Source of the DNA: Allobosea sp. BH3
GTDB taxonomy: Bacteria; Pseudomonadota; Alphaproteobacteria; Rhizobiales; Beijerinckiaceae
Assembly (NCBI RefSeq): GCF_025499465.1
Contig: NZ_JAIMCA010000004.1
Location: 620,001 to 684,000 of the forward strand
Direction: 5' to 3'
Length of the DNA: 64,000 bases
In this document: piece after piece, positions 37,073-46,159 of the stretch
How the letters are laid out: the number at the start of each line of letters is the position of its first letter
Numbering within the stretch: position 1 is the first letter of the stretch
Notes under the pieces: model-generated
Told to the model about the DNA's origin: nothing
Database searches by the model: none
Seen by the model: only the letters and a program-made list of their open reading frames with translations
Program-made: the position numbers and the translations under genes

Positions 37073-37423
37073 ATGACTGCGTTGGTGGTCGAGGACGACC
37101 CATTCATCAATTTGCATCTGGTGGACGCGCTCGAGAGCGCGGGATTGCGGGTCGCGGAGTTCTTTTGCGCCGAAGCTGCGCTGCAGGAACTGCAGCGGCT
37201 GGACGCTGTCGGGCTGCTCGTGACCGACGTCAAGTTCCATACCGCTCTCGATGGGCTCGCTCTGGCCTCGAAGGCCCGCGAGCTTCATCCGGACATCGGG
37301 CTGATCATTGCGACGGGCAGCGCGGTCGAAGAATTGGGGCCGATGCCGACGGGCGCCGTCTACCTCGGCAAGCCTTTCGGCCAGGCTCAGATACACGCCG
37401 CGATTGCGGAAGCGTTGGCGTGA
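37073..37423 (+). CDS. Stand-alone response regulator receiver
   Basis: 116 residues from MTALVVEDDPFIN. ATG 37043 or TTG 37022 would add a short tail without ribosome signals. The acidic pair is in VVEDD, the phospho-Asp in LLVTDVKFHTALDGL, and the conserved Lys in YLGKPFGQAQ. There is no output domain. It is divergent from the Crp/Fnr gene across a 180-base gap. No kinase gene is nearby. Single-domain receivers of this type are common partners of HWE-type kinases in Rhizobiales, but that link is only contextual. Confidence 0.85.
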   Translation: MTALVVEDDPFINLHLVDALESAGLRVAEFFCAEAALQELQRLDAVGLLVTDVKFHTALDGLALASKARELHPDIGLIIATGSAVEELGPMPTGAVYLGKPFGQAQIHAAIAEALA

Positions 37424-37495
37424 TCGGGCGCCCGAAATCTCGGGCAGGCCGGTGAATGAGGCGCAGCATGCTGCAGCAGGCCCGATGGCGGATGC

Positions 37496-39358
37496 TCAGA
37501 GAAATCCGGCAGCCTGCAGATTGAAAAGCTCGGCATAGCGCCCGCCAAGAGTCATCAGCTCGGCATGACTGCCGCTCTCGAGGATCGCGCCGTTCTCCAG
37601 CACCAGGATGCAATCGGCCATGCGCACGGTCGAGAACCGGTGCGAGATCAGCAGCGCCGTCGTTCCGGCACCGAGATGGCGGAAGCGCTCGAAGATCTCG
37701 GCCTCTGAGCGGGCATCGAGGGCGGCCGTCGGCTCGTCGAGGATCAGGACCTCGGCATCGCGGAAATAGGCGCGGGCGATGGCGATCTTCTGCCATTCGC
37801 CGCCGGAGAGATCGAGCCCCTTCGCGAAGGAGAGACCGAGCATCTGATCATAGCCGCCGGGAAGCTCGGCGATCACCGGATCGGCCAGGCTCTTGCGGGC
37901 CGCCTCCACGATCGCCGCGCGCTCCCCGATGCGGCCGACGCGGCCGACGCCGATATTGTCCGAGGCGATCAGGTTGTAGCGGACGAAATCCTGGAAGATC
38001 GCTCCGATATGCTCGCGCAGCTCCAGCGGCGGGATATCGCGGATGTCGACGCCGTCGACCAGGATGCGGCCTTCGTCCGGCTCATAGAGCCGGGTCAGCA
38101 GCTTGACGATGGTCGTCTTGCCGGCGCCGTTCTCGCCGACCAGCGCCAGCGTCTCGCCGGCGGGAAGCGTGAAGCTGAGGCCGCGCAGCGCCCATTCCTC
38201 CTTGCCCGGATAGCGGAAGCCGACGTCCTCGAAGACGACGCCGTGCTTGAGCGGCACCGGGAAGGGCTGCGGATCGGCCGGCTCGGGCACAGCGGAGCGC
38301 ATGTCCAGGAAAGCGTAGAGATCGCCGAGATACTGGAGCTGCGCGACGATCTGGCTGAGACCGACGATCAGCCCTTCGAACAGGCCGTTGAGCCGGGTCA
38401 GCGAACCGGCCAGGAAGGTCAGGTCACCGAGGCTGATGTCGCCGCTGAGTGCGCGCCAGGCGATCGCGGCATAGACAGCGTAATAGGCAAGCGAGCCCAG
38501 CGCCCCTGAGATACTGCTCCACGCCGCCCGGCGCAGCGCGAGGGCGCGATTGCGGGCGACGATGCGCGCTGCGAGCCCCCGCAGCATACCGGCGATATAG
38601 CCCCCGAGCCGGAAGAGCTTCACCTCCTTGGCCGTGTGGGCCGCCGCGCCGACATGCTGCAGGTAGCTCAGGTGCCGACGCTCCGGCACCAGCGCCACGG
38701 AGACCTCGTATTGCCGCCTATTGAAGTGCATCTCGACCAGAAGGGTCGGCAGCAGCGCGGCGAGCAGCAGCAGGATCAGCCAGGGCACGAAGAAGACCAG
38801 CCCGGCCAGCAGCACGAGCAGCGTCACCGCATTCTGCGCCTGCGTGAGCAGCGTGGTGATGAGTTGATAGCCGATCATCGTCGCGGCATTGGCGCGTTGC
38901 AGCTTGTCCTGCGCGACGCTGCCCTCGATATCCGTGAGGTCCAGCTCCGCCGCCCGCTCGACGAGCTGGGCGCCGAGGGCGAAGCCCTGCCGTTCCGAGA
39001 GCAGCCCCTCGACTAGCATGCCGAGGCGGTTCAGCGCATTGCCGCCGGCGACCAGCAGGAATTCCACGAAAATCCAGCTCGCCAGCGCCGAGGCCCTGCC
39101 GCTCTCGATCCAGTCGTTCAGGGTCGGGCCGGGGGACGGCGTCCGTGTCTGCAGCACGATCTCGTCGATGATCAGCTTGCCGACAAAGAGCACAGCGGGC
39201 GTCTGCAGGGCGCGCAGCAGCCGTACGATCGCCACCGTCACGAACAGGGCGGGGCTCGTCCGCCACAGCGACCGCAGCAGCCGTGGAACCTGGTTCCAGC
39301 GGGCGAGCTTGCGGCGGGCGGCGGCAGCGGCCTGAGCCGGCGATGGAAAGCGCATCAT
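37496..39358 (-). CDS. ABC transporter, fused membrane and ATPase domains
   Basis: 620 residues. Five or six helices in the first 330 residues precede an ATPase domain with Walker A VGENGAGKTTIV, signature LSGGEWQKIAIARAY and Walker B EVLILDEPTAALD, with the H-loop in LLISHRFSTV. It is an exporter-fold half-transporter (MsbA/HlyB type) that would dimerise. The signature carries W instead of R/Q after GGE. It is the last gene of the haem-type operon, 36 bases after the SbmA/BacA-like ABC. The substrate is unknown. A role with haem or an iron chelate is inferred from position only. Confidence 0.8.
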   Translation of the reverse strand: MMRFPSPAQAAAAARRKLARWNQVPRLLRSLWRTSPALFVTVAIVRLLRALQTPAVLFVGKLIIDEIVLQTRTPSPGPTLNDWIESGRASALASWIFVEFLLVAGGNALNRLGMLVEGLLSERQGFALGAQLVERAAELDLTDIEGSVAQDKLQRANAATMIGYQLITTLLTQAQNAVTLLVLLAGLVFFVPWLILLLLAALLPTLLVEMHFNRRQYEVSVALVPERRHLSYLQHVGAAAHTAKEVKLFRLGGYIAGMLRGLAARIVARNRALALRRAAWSSISGALGSLAYYAVYAAIAWRALSGDISLGDLTFLAGSLTRLNGLFEGLIVGLSQIVAQLQYLGDLYAFLDMRSAVPEPADPQPFPVPLKHGVVFEDVGFRYPGKEEWALRGLSFTLPAGETLALVGENGAGKTTIVKLLTRLYEPDEGRILVDGVDIRDIPPLELREHIGAIFQDFVRYNLIASDNIGVGRVGRIGERAAIVEAARKSLADPVIAELPGGYDQMLGLSFAKGLDLSGGEWQKIAIARAYFRDAEVLILDEPTAALDARSEAEIFERFRHLGAGTTALLISHRFSTVRMADCILVLENGAILESGSHAELMTLGGRYAELFNLQAAGFL

Positions 39359-39394
39359 GGCGACCGAAGAGATGTGAGTTTGGGGTGCAGGTCG

Positions 39395-41134
39395 TCAGCC
39401 TACGGGTTCGGAAACGGAGCCGGCAACGTCCTGTGCGGCCCCCGCGCGCGGCTGCCACCCCAGCTCGATCCTCCGGGAGAGGGCGATGCCCTGCGGCTCA
39501 CGATGCGCGATGAGCACGAAGGTCGCGTCCGGCAGCGCCCGTCGTAGCGCGGACAGGATCTGCCCCTCCGCCTCGGCATCCAGCGCGCTCGTCGCCTCAT
39601 CGAGCACCAGCCAGTCCGGTTTCTGCAGGTGCAGGCGCGCGAGCGCGAGCCGCTGCCGCTCGCCACCGGACAGGCCATGGCGGATGCGCTGCCAGTCCGC
39701 CTCTTCGGGCGTCCCGAGGTTGGCCAGACCGACGGCCTCGAGCGCTCGCTGATACTCCGCCTCGCTGAACGCCTCCGGCAGCGCGGGATAAGCCAGCGCC
39801 GCGGCCATGCTGCCAAGCGGCAGGTAGACCTGCTGCGATGCGAAGCTGATCGACGCGGCCGGGCGCTCGATCGAGCCCTCGCCATGGCGCCAGAGACCGG
39901 CCAATGCCTTGACCAGCGTGCTCTTGCCGAAGCCTGACGGAGCCATGATCCAGCAGGACTCGCCGGCCTTGAGTTCGAGCTCTGGCAGCGGCGCCAGCGC
40001 GCGCCCGTCGGGCGTCGCGAGCACAAGGCCGTTCACCCGAAAGAGCTCACCGTCAGAGACTTCGGGGCCGGCTTTCGCACCCGCCCGGCTCGCCGCCTCG
40101 GCGGCGGCGAGGAAATGGCTGAGCCGGCTTGCGGTAGCGGCCAGCTGTGCCAGATCCTTGTACGAGAAGATGAACCAGGACAGCGTCGTGACGACGTTCT
40201 GGAAGGCGGAGCGCAGCTGCATCAGCCCGCCAAAGGTCACGCGCCCGGCAAGATAGGCCGGCAGCGCCAGGAAGATCGGAATCGTCAGCACGGTCTGGAA
40301 ATAGGGCCGGGAGAAGAAGCCGAGGATCAACTCGCGATTGGTCAGCGCATACCAGTTCCTGGCCAGCGCCGCGAAGCGGCGCGACAGCTCGTTGCGCTCA
40401 GCCGCCTCCCCGCCGGCGAGCGCCACGGGCTCGATGTTCTCGCGCAGCCGCGTCAGGGCGAAGCGGAAATCGGCCTCGCGGCGCTGCTGCTCGAAATCGA
40501 GCTTCTTCAGTGGCGCGCCGAGTCCGTGCGTGATGAAGGTCGCGATCACGACATAGATCGGCGCCGCCCAGACCATGTAGCGCGGGATCTCGATCGAGAA
40601 GCCCGCCATTACGAAAGCCAGCGGGAAGGTCGAGAGCGACCAGAGGATCGCGACATACGAGACCAGGCCGACCACGCGGGTGATCAGGTCCAGCGCCTCG
40701 TCGGTGAGCTTGTCGACGAAGATGCGGCAATCCTCCGCGATGCGCTGGTCCGGGTTGTCCAGCCCGGCCTCCGTGCGATCGCGCAGATGCCAATAGGCCT
40801 TGCCTGACAGCCAGCGCTCGAGCGTGGCCTCGGTCAGCGAATGCCGCCAGCGAATCTGCAGCATGCGGCGCATATAGGCCGAGGCCAGATGCAGCACGAC
40901 GGAAATCGCGGTCAGGCCGAAATAGACCTGTATCTGCTGCAGGACGGCGGGCACGTCGAGTTTCTGGATCGCGTTGTAGAAGTCCGCGTTCCAGGTGATC
41001 AGCTGGACGCCGATCCGCACGCCGATCAGTCCGAGCCCGACGATGGCCAGGAACTGCAGCACGCCAAGCAGCCCGCCCGGCCCCTTGACGCAGAGCTTCG
41101 TCAGGTGGGCGATATGGCGCAGAATAGACATCAT
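39395..41134 (-). CDS. SbmA/BacA-like ABC transporter (YddA type)
   Basis: 579 residues. The membrane domain (about 1-340) resembles the ABC_membrane_2/SbmA-BacA group: NADFYNAIQKLD near the start, WRHSLTEATLERWLSGKAYWHLRD, and DNPDQRIAEDCRIFVD. The ATPase domain has WIMAPSGFGKSTLVKALAGLW, LSGGERQRLALARLHLQKPDWLVLDEATSALD and LIAHRE. Relatives move peptides, cobalamin or siderophores. Its start overlaps the ChaN-like stop by four bases (ATGA), so it is translationally coupled to the haem genes. Confidence 0.82.
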   Translation of the reverse strand: MMSILRHIAHLTKLCVKGPGGLLGVLQFLAIVGLGLIGVRIGVQLITWNADFYNAIQKLDVPAVLQQIQVYFGLTAISVVLHLASAYMRRMLQIRWRHSLTEATLERWLSGKAYWHLRDRTEAGLDNPDQRIAEDCRIFVDKLTDEALDLITRVVGLVSYVAILWSLSTFPLAFVMAGFSIEIPRYMVWAAPIYVVIATFITHGLGAPLKKLDFEQQRREADFRFALTRLRENIEPVALAGGEAAERNELSRRFAALARNWYALTNRELILGFFSRPYFQTVLTIPIFLALPAYLAGRVTFGGLMQLRSAFQNVVTTLSWFIFSYKDLAQLAATASRLSHFLAAAEAASRAGAKAGPEVSDGELFRVNGLVLATPDGRALAPLPELELKAGESCWIMAPSGFGKSTLVKALAGLWRHGEGSIERPAASISFASQQVYLPLGSMAAALAYPALPEAFSEAEYQRALEAVGLANLGTPEEADWQRIRHGLSGGERQRLALARLHLQKPDWLVLDEATSALDAEAEGQILSALRRALPDATFVLIAHREPQGIALSRRIELGWQPRAGAAQDVAGSVSEPVG

Positions 41135-42021
41135 GCCGGCTTGGGGCGTTCGCGTCGCGGCGCGGGCGGCTCGGGCGTGTCGAGCCGGAACACGGCATCG
41201 GCGATGCCCGTGAGGGCTGCCGCGTCATAGGCTTCGGCTGTGCCCGGCAGCAGCACCGCCACATCCTCGATGCCCAGATCGCGCAGCTGATAGGGCGTGC
41301 CGTGGCCATATTCGAGATGGCCACGCCCGATGATGCCGATCACGAGGTCGTCCGGCACCGCCGCCAGATGGTCGGCGATGCCACAGGCGAAGGCGCGGTC
41401 CCAGGTCTGCTGCGCGCGCAGGAAGCGGTCGCTCACCGGCGATGCGGCGCCGGCAGGTCGCTCCGCGCCGCCGAAGCTTTTCATCAGCCGTTCGAGATAG
41501 GCACGATAGGCATCGGTGGCAGGCGCCGACGGGGTCAGGCCATCGCGCTCCTCGACAGGGATCGCATCCCAGCCGGCCTGGCCGACGCGCGTGACGAGTT
41601 CTCGGTAGCAGTTGAGCGCCAGCATCTTCACCCGCTGCTGCCGGCAGAAATGAAATAGCGGCAGGTAGAGCTCGGGATCGAATCCCCAGACCTGTGCCCA
41701 CTCGCTGCGCTCGATGAAGGTTGCGGTGTCCATCGCGCCATCGACCCACGCATCCAGCACCGGCTGTATCCGCCGCGGAAACATCTCGAATCCCACCGCC
41801 ATCTGCGGCCGCAGCATGTGCAGGAAGGCTGTGACATGGAGCTGCCAGCGATGGATCTCGGCGATGTCGTGGGACTCGCCGAGCAGCACGACGCGCTTCT
41901 TCGCAGCCTCCCCGATCACCTCGCCCTGTGGCTGCAGCCTGCCCGTGCCCGGGCAGAGCCAGCGCGCGCGCGGATGGGCGAGGCCCTCGCCCGCCGGGCT
42001 CGGCTCAGCCGCGACCAGCAT
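41131..42021 (-). CDS. ChaN-family haem-iron binding protein
   Basis: 296 residues from the ATG at 42021, overlapping the end of the HemS-like gene by 17 bases. A longer frame to 42102 is not needed. The ChaN (PF04187) motifs are visible: KRVVLLGESHDIAEIHRWQL, GFEMFPRRIQPVLDAWV, and GIIGRGHLEYGHGTPYQL. In Campylobacter ChaN is an iron-regulated haem-binding lipoprotein. Here no lipobox or signal peptide is seen, so the protein would be cytoplasmic unless the start is wrong. The His/Tyr haem ligands cannot be fixed by eye. Confidence 0.8.
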   Translation of the reverse strand: MLVAAEPSPAGEGLAHPRARWLCPGTGRLQPQGEVIGEAAKKRVVLLGESHDIAEIHRWQLHVTAFLHMLRPQMAVGFEMFPRRIQPVLDAWVDGAMDTATFIERSEWAQVWGFDPELYLPLFHFCRQQRVKMLALNCYRELVTRVGQAGWDAIPVEERDGLTPSAPATDAYRAYLERLMKSFGGAERPAGAASPVSDRFLRAQQTWDRAFACGIADHLAAVPDDLVIGIIGRGHLEYGHGTPYQLRDLGIEDVAVLLPGTAEAYDAAALTGIADAVFRLDTPEPPAPRRERPKPA

Positions 42022-42757
42022 GGCTTTCCGGAACCTCGCCGAAAGCAGCGGCGGGGCCGCGCAGCACAAGGCCGAAGCTCTTGCCCTCGGCGTCGCGGGC
42101 ATGGAGCGTGACGGTGCCGTCCGCCTCCTGCCGCTCCCAGCCTGCGACGGCGCCGGCCTTGAGATGCAGATGGAAGTCCGGCTGCATGATGTTCACGAAG
42201 CCCATGGCCGGCTTCGGCTCCGGCAGCGCGCCCTCCCAGTGCTGGAACAGGCCGGGCCGCTCGATATCGATGGTGATGGCGGCACCGCTGGCAAGGATCG
42301 CGGCGAAGCTGCGGGCGCCGAGATCGTCCTCCGGCACATCCGCCGCACCGCCCATTCCCGGTGCATCGCGCACGAGAGGATCGAGCTTCTCTCCGGCACC
42401 GAAGGACTCCAGCGCCTTGTCGAAGGGCTCGAGTCCATCGAGTGCGATCAGGCTGAACAGGCTCTCGCCCGCCGCGTCCTGGCATTCCAGCCGCGGTAGC
42501 ACCCGGTCGCGCATCGTGGCCGTGCGATCGGCGACCATGCTGACGACCGTGGTCAGGTCGATCCGGCTGTCGTGGAAGGTGCCGCCCAGGCGAATGGCAT
42601 CGGCCTCAGCCGTGACGGTCTCGACCGCGCCCATGCGCTCATGCGTGGCGCCGCCGGAGCGGGTGCTCAGCATGACGCGCCCCAGGGCGGGCAGGCATCT
42701 CAGGATCTCGGCCGGGGCCTGTTTCAGGCGCTCGCGCGGATGGGTCTCGCTGGTCAT
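42005..42757 (-). CDS. HemS/HmuS-like haem-handling protein (short form)
   Basis: 250 residues with GGAG 8 bases before the ATG. Two stretches match the repeated halves of HemS/HmuS: GRVMLSTRSGGATHERMGAV in the N-terminal part and DFHLHLKAGAVAGWERQE in the C-terminal part. HmuS is usually near 345 residues, so about 100 residues are missing, mainly between the halves. HemS proteins bind or degrade cytosolic haem delivered by an importer. The order receptor, HemS-like, ChaN-like, ABC supports a haem locus. A diverged haem-carrier function is as likely as degradation. Confidence 0.65.
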   Translation of the reverse strand: MTSETHPRERLKQAPAEILRCLPALGRVMLSTRSGGATHERMGAVETVTAEADAIRLGGTFHDSRIDLTTVVSMVADRTATMRDRVLPRLECQDAAGESLFSLIALDGLEPFDKALESFGAGEKLDPLVRDAPGMGGAADVPEDDLGARSFAAILASGAAITIDIERPGLFQHWEGALPEPKPAMGFVNIMQPDFHLHLKAGAVAGWERQEADGTVTLHARDAEGKSFGLVLRGPAAAFGEVPESHAGRG

Positions 42758-42778
42758 TGTGGTCTCTCCAAAAGATTG

Positions 42779-42811
42779 CGACGCTCCGGGGTCTCGGGAC
42801 GGAGCGTCGCC
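42779..42811 (-). promoter_or_regulatory. Stem-loop between TonB receptor and HemS-like gene
   Basis: A perfect 11-base inverted repeat GCGACGCTCCG / CGGAGCGTCGC with an 11-base loop. On the minus strand it is followed by AATCTTTTGG. It sits in the 94-base gap inside the operon and could be a partial terminator or an mRNA stability element. Confidence 0.55.
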
Positions 42812-42851
42812 GATCCGCCGCGCCCGCGGGCGCTGCGTCTCTGAGGCGTCG

Positions 42852-45098
42852 TCAGAACTCGACGGAAGCAGCCACCTTGAAGGTGCGGCCCGGCGCGGTC
42901 TGCAGTTCGAGGGGGTTGGCGGCCGCGACGGCGACCGTCGCCGTCTTGCCGTAGTTCAGCACGTCGGCGAAGTAGCGCCTGTCGAAGATGTTCTGCACGC
43001 CACCGCGCACCGTGATGAACGAAGTCGGCTTCCAGTTCAGATAGGCGTCGAACACCGAATATCCGCCGGGCTTGAAGGTGGTCGATGCATCCGCCCGGGT
43101 CGCGCCCGCTGCGAAGGTCGCCAGAACCTCGGCCTCCAGCCCATATTCAGGCATCAGGTACTTGAGGCCCGTCACCGCCTTGAGCGGGCTGACGTTATAG
43201 GGAATTTCGGCCGCGCCCGGCGTCTGCCTCTGCTTCGCGTATTGGTAGCTGACCGCGACATTGGCGACCCAGCGCTCATGGAAGCGCCATTCGCCCGAGG
43301 CCTCGATGCCGGAAATCTTGACCTTCGCCAGATTGCGCGACGTGATGTCGAGCGTGCCAGGCACCTCGTAGAGTTCCTGGATGAAGTCTTGATAGTTGGC
43401 ATGGAACGCCCCGACTGAGAACCAGCCATCCGCAAACCGGCCACGCACGCCAGCCTCGTAGGACTTGACCTTTTCCGGCTTGAGATCCGGGTTGGGAACC
43501 AGAGTCTGGGTGCCGAAGGGCAGCGAGGTGAAGAGCTGCTGCGAGGTCGGCATCTTGAAGCCCTCGGCGTAGCGCGCATAGACCGAGTAAGTGTCGTCGA
43601 GCTTGAAGATCGTGCCGATCTGCGGGATCACGCGATGGGATTCGAGCTCGCGGGGCTCCTTGCCGGGCACGATGACGTAGCCCGTTCCGACGCGAGGATC
43701 GATGTTGTAGTTGGCGTAGCGGACGCCGGGCGTGATCGTCCATCGCCCGCCCAGCAGTTCAATCTCGTCCTGCAGATAGATGTCTGCGCGCGTCGTCGTG
43801 GCGTTGGCGAAGTTGAAGCCGCCGGCGACGGTCGTCGTCAGCACATTAGTGGTGAGGTTCCGGACGTCGTCCTGCCGCTGATAGTCGGTCTTGGTGATGT
43901 CGCCCTGGAAGCCGTAGGTCAGCCTGTGGAAGCTTGAACCCAGCGCGAAGCTCGACTTGGCCTGAATATCGAGCTGCGAGAACTCCTCGGTGTAGTCCAG
44001 CAGGCCGCGCGTGAAGCGCTGCTGGCCGTTGGCCAGCGTCTGAAGCCGGTTGCTGACGAAGGTTCGGCCCTGGGGCGAATAGGATGCCTGCCAGCGGATT
44101 GAATCGAGGAAGCTCGCGCCGACATCCCATTCGTGCTCGAATGCGAGCCGCTTCCGCGACTTCACCTGATTGCGGATATAGGCGCCGTTGCGGATGCCAG
44201 AGCTGACGACGTTGTAGTCGTTGAGCTGGTTCACCGTGATGTCGCTGTCGAAATACTCGCCGGTCAGTTTGAGGGTGTGGTCCGGCGTCGGCTTGAAGAC
44301 GAGCTTGCCAAACGCATTCCAGACCGTCGTGTCCAGCGGGTTAAGCGTGTCGCAACCCAGGAAGCGGGTCGTCGGCACCGGGCAACCCCAGCGGCCGCCA
44401 TCCGCCCGCGCATTGGTGAGCTTGCCTTCCTGTGCGGTTCTCTGGCTGACGCCGAAGATGCCTTCCAGCAGCGGCGAGAAGCGGAAAGCCGCCACGCCGG
44501 TCTTCACGAAGGAGCGGTCGAAGCTGTCATAGCTGGCGTCCAGCTTGACCGCGTAAGGCTTGTCCTTGCCCTTGAGCAGATCCTGCGGGTCGAGCGTGCG
44601 GTAGGCCACGATACCGCCGAGCGCATCGGCGCCCCACAGCACCGATCCGGGGCCACGCACGATCTCGACGCTCTTGAGGAAGGGCAGATCCACGAAGTCG
44701 CGGTTTCCGTCAGTGATACGCTCGATCACCCGAGACCCATCGACCTGCATCTGGACGCGGTTGCCGCCGACGCCGCGGATCGTGAAGCCGCCATAGTTGC
44801 CGAACGGGTCGGTGCTGGAGGTCTGGCGATTGACGAAGACGCCCGGCTGGTAGCGCACGAGATCCTGCGTATCGCGGGTGATGCGCTCATCAAGTTCCTG
44901 GCGCGAGATGACGTTGACCGTGCCCGGCACGTCGAGCGCCTGCTTTTCGCCCCGTGTTGCCGTAACCGTGATCTGGTCCAGCGAGATCGTCTGCTCGGCA
45001 GATTGGCCAGCCGCCGGAACGGTCTGCGCCTGCGCGATTGAAAGGGCCGTCGACGACAGAAGCGCCGCCAGGAAAGCCAGTTTTGAACTATTATTCAT
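42852..45098 (-). CDS. TonB-dependent haem/haemoprotein receptor
   Basis: 748 residues from MNNSSKLAFLAAL. A seven-codon extension is possible. A signal peptide ends near IAQAQ. The plug domain includes EQTISLDQITVTATRG (TonB box region), GVFVNRQTSSTDPFGNYGGF and RGPGSVLWGADALGGIVAYRT. The 22-strand barrel ends in a C-terminal Phe (VAASVEF). YARYAEGFKMPTSQQLF and NPDLKPEKVKSYEAGV correspond to the FRAP/NPNL region of haem receptors. It imports haem or a haem protein across the outer membrane using TonB energy. It heads the five-gene operon. Confidence 0.88.
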   Translation of the reverse strand: MNNSSKLAFLAALLSSTALSIAQAQTVPAAGQSAEQTISLDQITVTATRGEKQALDVPGTVNVISRQELDERITRDTQDLVRYQPGVFVNRQTSSTDPFGNYGGFTIRGVGGNRVQMQVDGSRVIERITDGNRDFVDLPFLKSVEIVRGPGSVLWGADALGGIVAYRTLDPQDLLKGKDKPYAVKLDASYDSFDRSFVKTGVAAFRFSPLLEGIFGVSQRTAQEGKLTNARADGGRWGCPVPTTRFLGCDTLNPLDTTVWNAFGKLVFKPTPDHTLKLTGEYFDSDITVNQLNDYNVVSSGIRNGAYIRNQVKSRKRLAFEHEWDVGASFLDSIRWQASYSPQGRTFVSNRLQTLANGQQRFTRGLLDYTEEFSQLDIQAKSSFALGSSFHRLTYGFQGDITKTDYQRQDDVRNLTTNVLTTTVAGGFNFANATTTRADIYLQDEIELLGGRWTITPGVRYANYNIDPRVGTGYVIVPGKEPRELESHRVIPQIGTIFKLDDTYSVYARYAEGFKMPTSQQLFTSLPFGTQTLVPNPDLKPEKVKSYEAGVRGRFADGWFSVGAFHANYQDFIQELYEVPGTLDITSRNLAKVKISGIEASGEWRFHERWVANVAVSYQYAKQRQTPGAAEIPYNVSPLKAVTGLKYLMPEYGLEAEVLATFAAGATRADASTTFKPGGYSVFDAYLNWKPTSFITVRGGVQNIFDRRYFADVLNYGKTATVAVAAANPLELQTAPGRTFKVAASVEF

Positions 45099-45153
45099 CA
45101 GATAACCCCAGTCCCACACCGAGGCGTCTAATCGCGTCGAAAAAGGATTCGCA

Positions 45154-45223
45154 AGTTGAATCTTAATAGAGTCGCAATATAATATTTATTATAATTCAAA
45201 TATATACGTATATCGATTCAACT
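45154..45223. promoter_or_regulatory. AT-rich palindromic promoter region of the haem operon
   Basis: The 410 bases between the receptor gene and the next plus-strand gene include this very AT-rich island. It contains TATAATA-TT-TATTATA (45178-45193, perfect), ATATACGTATAT (45202-45213, perfect) and a 9-base inverted pair AGTTGAATC / GATTCAACT (45154-45162, 45215-45223) framing them. No textbook Irr or Fur box is seen. The rest of the gap (45224-45508) holds nothing recognisable. Confidence 0.6.
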
Positions 45224-45508
45224 CTACGGGGATAGACTACAAATATAACAACACAAACACTGAACAATCGCGCAAATTCAACGAGAAAACCGCCCCCCTT
45301 TCGACACCGGGAGCGCAGCAGCGAAGAGCCTTGCTGAGCCGGACCATCCGCTTGCGACATGGCACTGCGGCCGAAATCCAGGGTTTGAGAATCCTGGGCA
45401 GCGGCAACGTGTCGCCGCGTCGGCCTGCCGATGAACGCTTTCCGACAGCCTCGTTCACGCCTCGTTGAACCTTGGCGGGGTTCAATGCGGGCGATAAAGG
45501 AGTCTACG

Positions 45509-45865
45509 ATGCGAATGCTATTGATAACCGCCACCATCGCCGTCGGGGCCGCAGTCGGCGCACCGGCCATGGCGAGCGAAGCTCTGCCGCAATCTCTCGC
45601 GCAGCACCTCGACAAGGCACCTGTCGAATTCACCATGAGCGCCGCGAAGGAGCGGAGGCTGATGATCATGCAGGAAACGATGCGCCAGCAGCAGGGCGGT
45701 CGGGGTGGTCGCGGCGCCGGTTACGGCCCCCGTCCCGGCTACGGCCCCGGCCCCGGTTATGGTCCCCGCCCTGGCTACGGCCCTCGCCCCGGCTATGGCT
45801 ACGGACCGCGCCCCGGCTACCGTCCTCCTCCCCCGCCGCCGTATTACGGGCCCCCGCGCTGGTAA
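45509..45865 (+). CDS. Secreted Gly/Pro/Tyr-repeat protein
   Basis: 118 residues from the ATG at 45509, where AGGAG is 7 bases upstream. The frame further back is open but lacks such a site. A signal peptide ends near PAMASEA. After a 45-residue charged part, the C-terminal half is a run of PRPGYG, PGPGYG and YGPRPGYG units and finally PPPPPPYYGPPRW. The DNA shows the matching 12- to 18-base repeats. It probably lies in the periplasm or envelope. No family was recognised. Confidence 0.7.
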   Translation: MRMLLITATIAVGAAVGAPAMASEALPQSLAQHLDKAPVEFTMSAAKERRLMIMQETMRQQQGGRGGRGAGYGPRPGYGPGPGYGPRPGYGPRPGYGYGPRPGYRPPPPPPYYGPPRW

Positions 45866-45899
45866 CGGAGCGCTTTCCGCAAGATCGAACTCATGCAGG

Positions 45900-45925
45900 T
45901 TCGGCGGCGCGGTAGCGCCGCCGAA
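45900..45925. terminator. Stem-loop between convergent genes
   Basis: A perfect 11-base inverted repeat TTCGGCGGCGC / GCGCCGCCGAA with loop GGTA. It lies between the repeat protein (plus) and the 62-residue membrane protein (minus). There is no T-run on either side. Confidence 0.5.
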
Positions 45926-45943
45926 CCATGGTCTCCGATATGC

Positions 45944-46132
45944 TCAGTTCGGGAGCGCCGGAACACCCGTGTTCTGCACGGCCCACCACGCGCGGACGCT
46001 GATGACCAACGCCAGCAGCGCGAGCAGGATCGTGGCCTGAGCCAAGTCACGCTGCCAGGTCGTGTCGGGGGTCTTGCGCATGGTCGCGTGGACGGCCTCG
46101 CGCCTGCGCCTGAAGGATGCCAGAAGCGGCAT
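45944..46132 (-). CDS. Small single-pass membrane protein
   Basis: 62 residues. AAGGA lies 8 bases before the ATG. The basic N-terminus RRRREAVHATMRK is followed by one hydrophobic helix (ATILLALLALVISVRAWWAV). It begins 27 bases after the DapA-like gene on the same strand, so it is probably the third gene of that unit. No family was recognised. Confidence 0.5.
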   Translation of the reverse strand: MPLLASFRRRREAVHATMRKTPDTTWQRDLAQATILLALLALVISVRAWWAVQNTGVPALPN

Positions 46133-46159
46133 TGAAATTATCCTTGAATGAGAGGGATG

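Noticed and set aside
45196..45669. 157-codon minus-strand frame upstream of the haem receptor
   Set aside because: It ends inside the AT-rich palindromes, overlaps the repeat-protein gene and shows no coding character.
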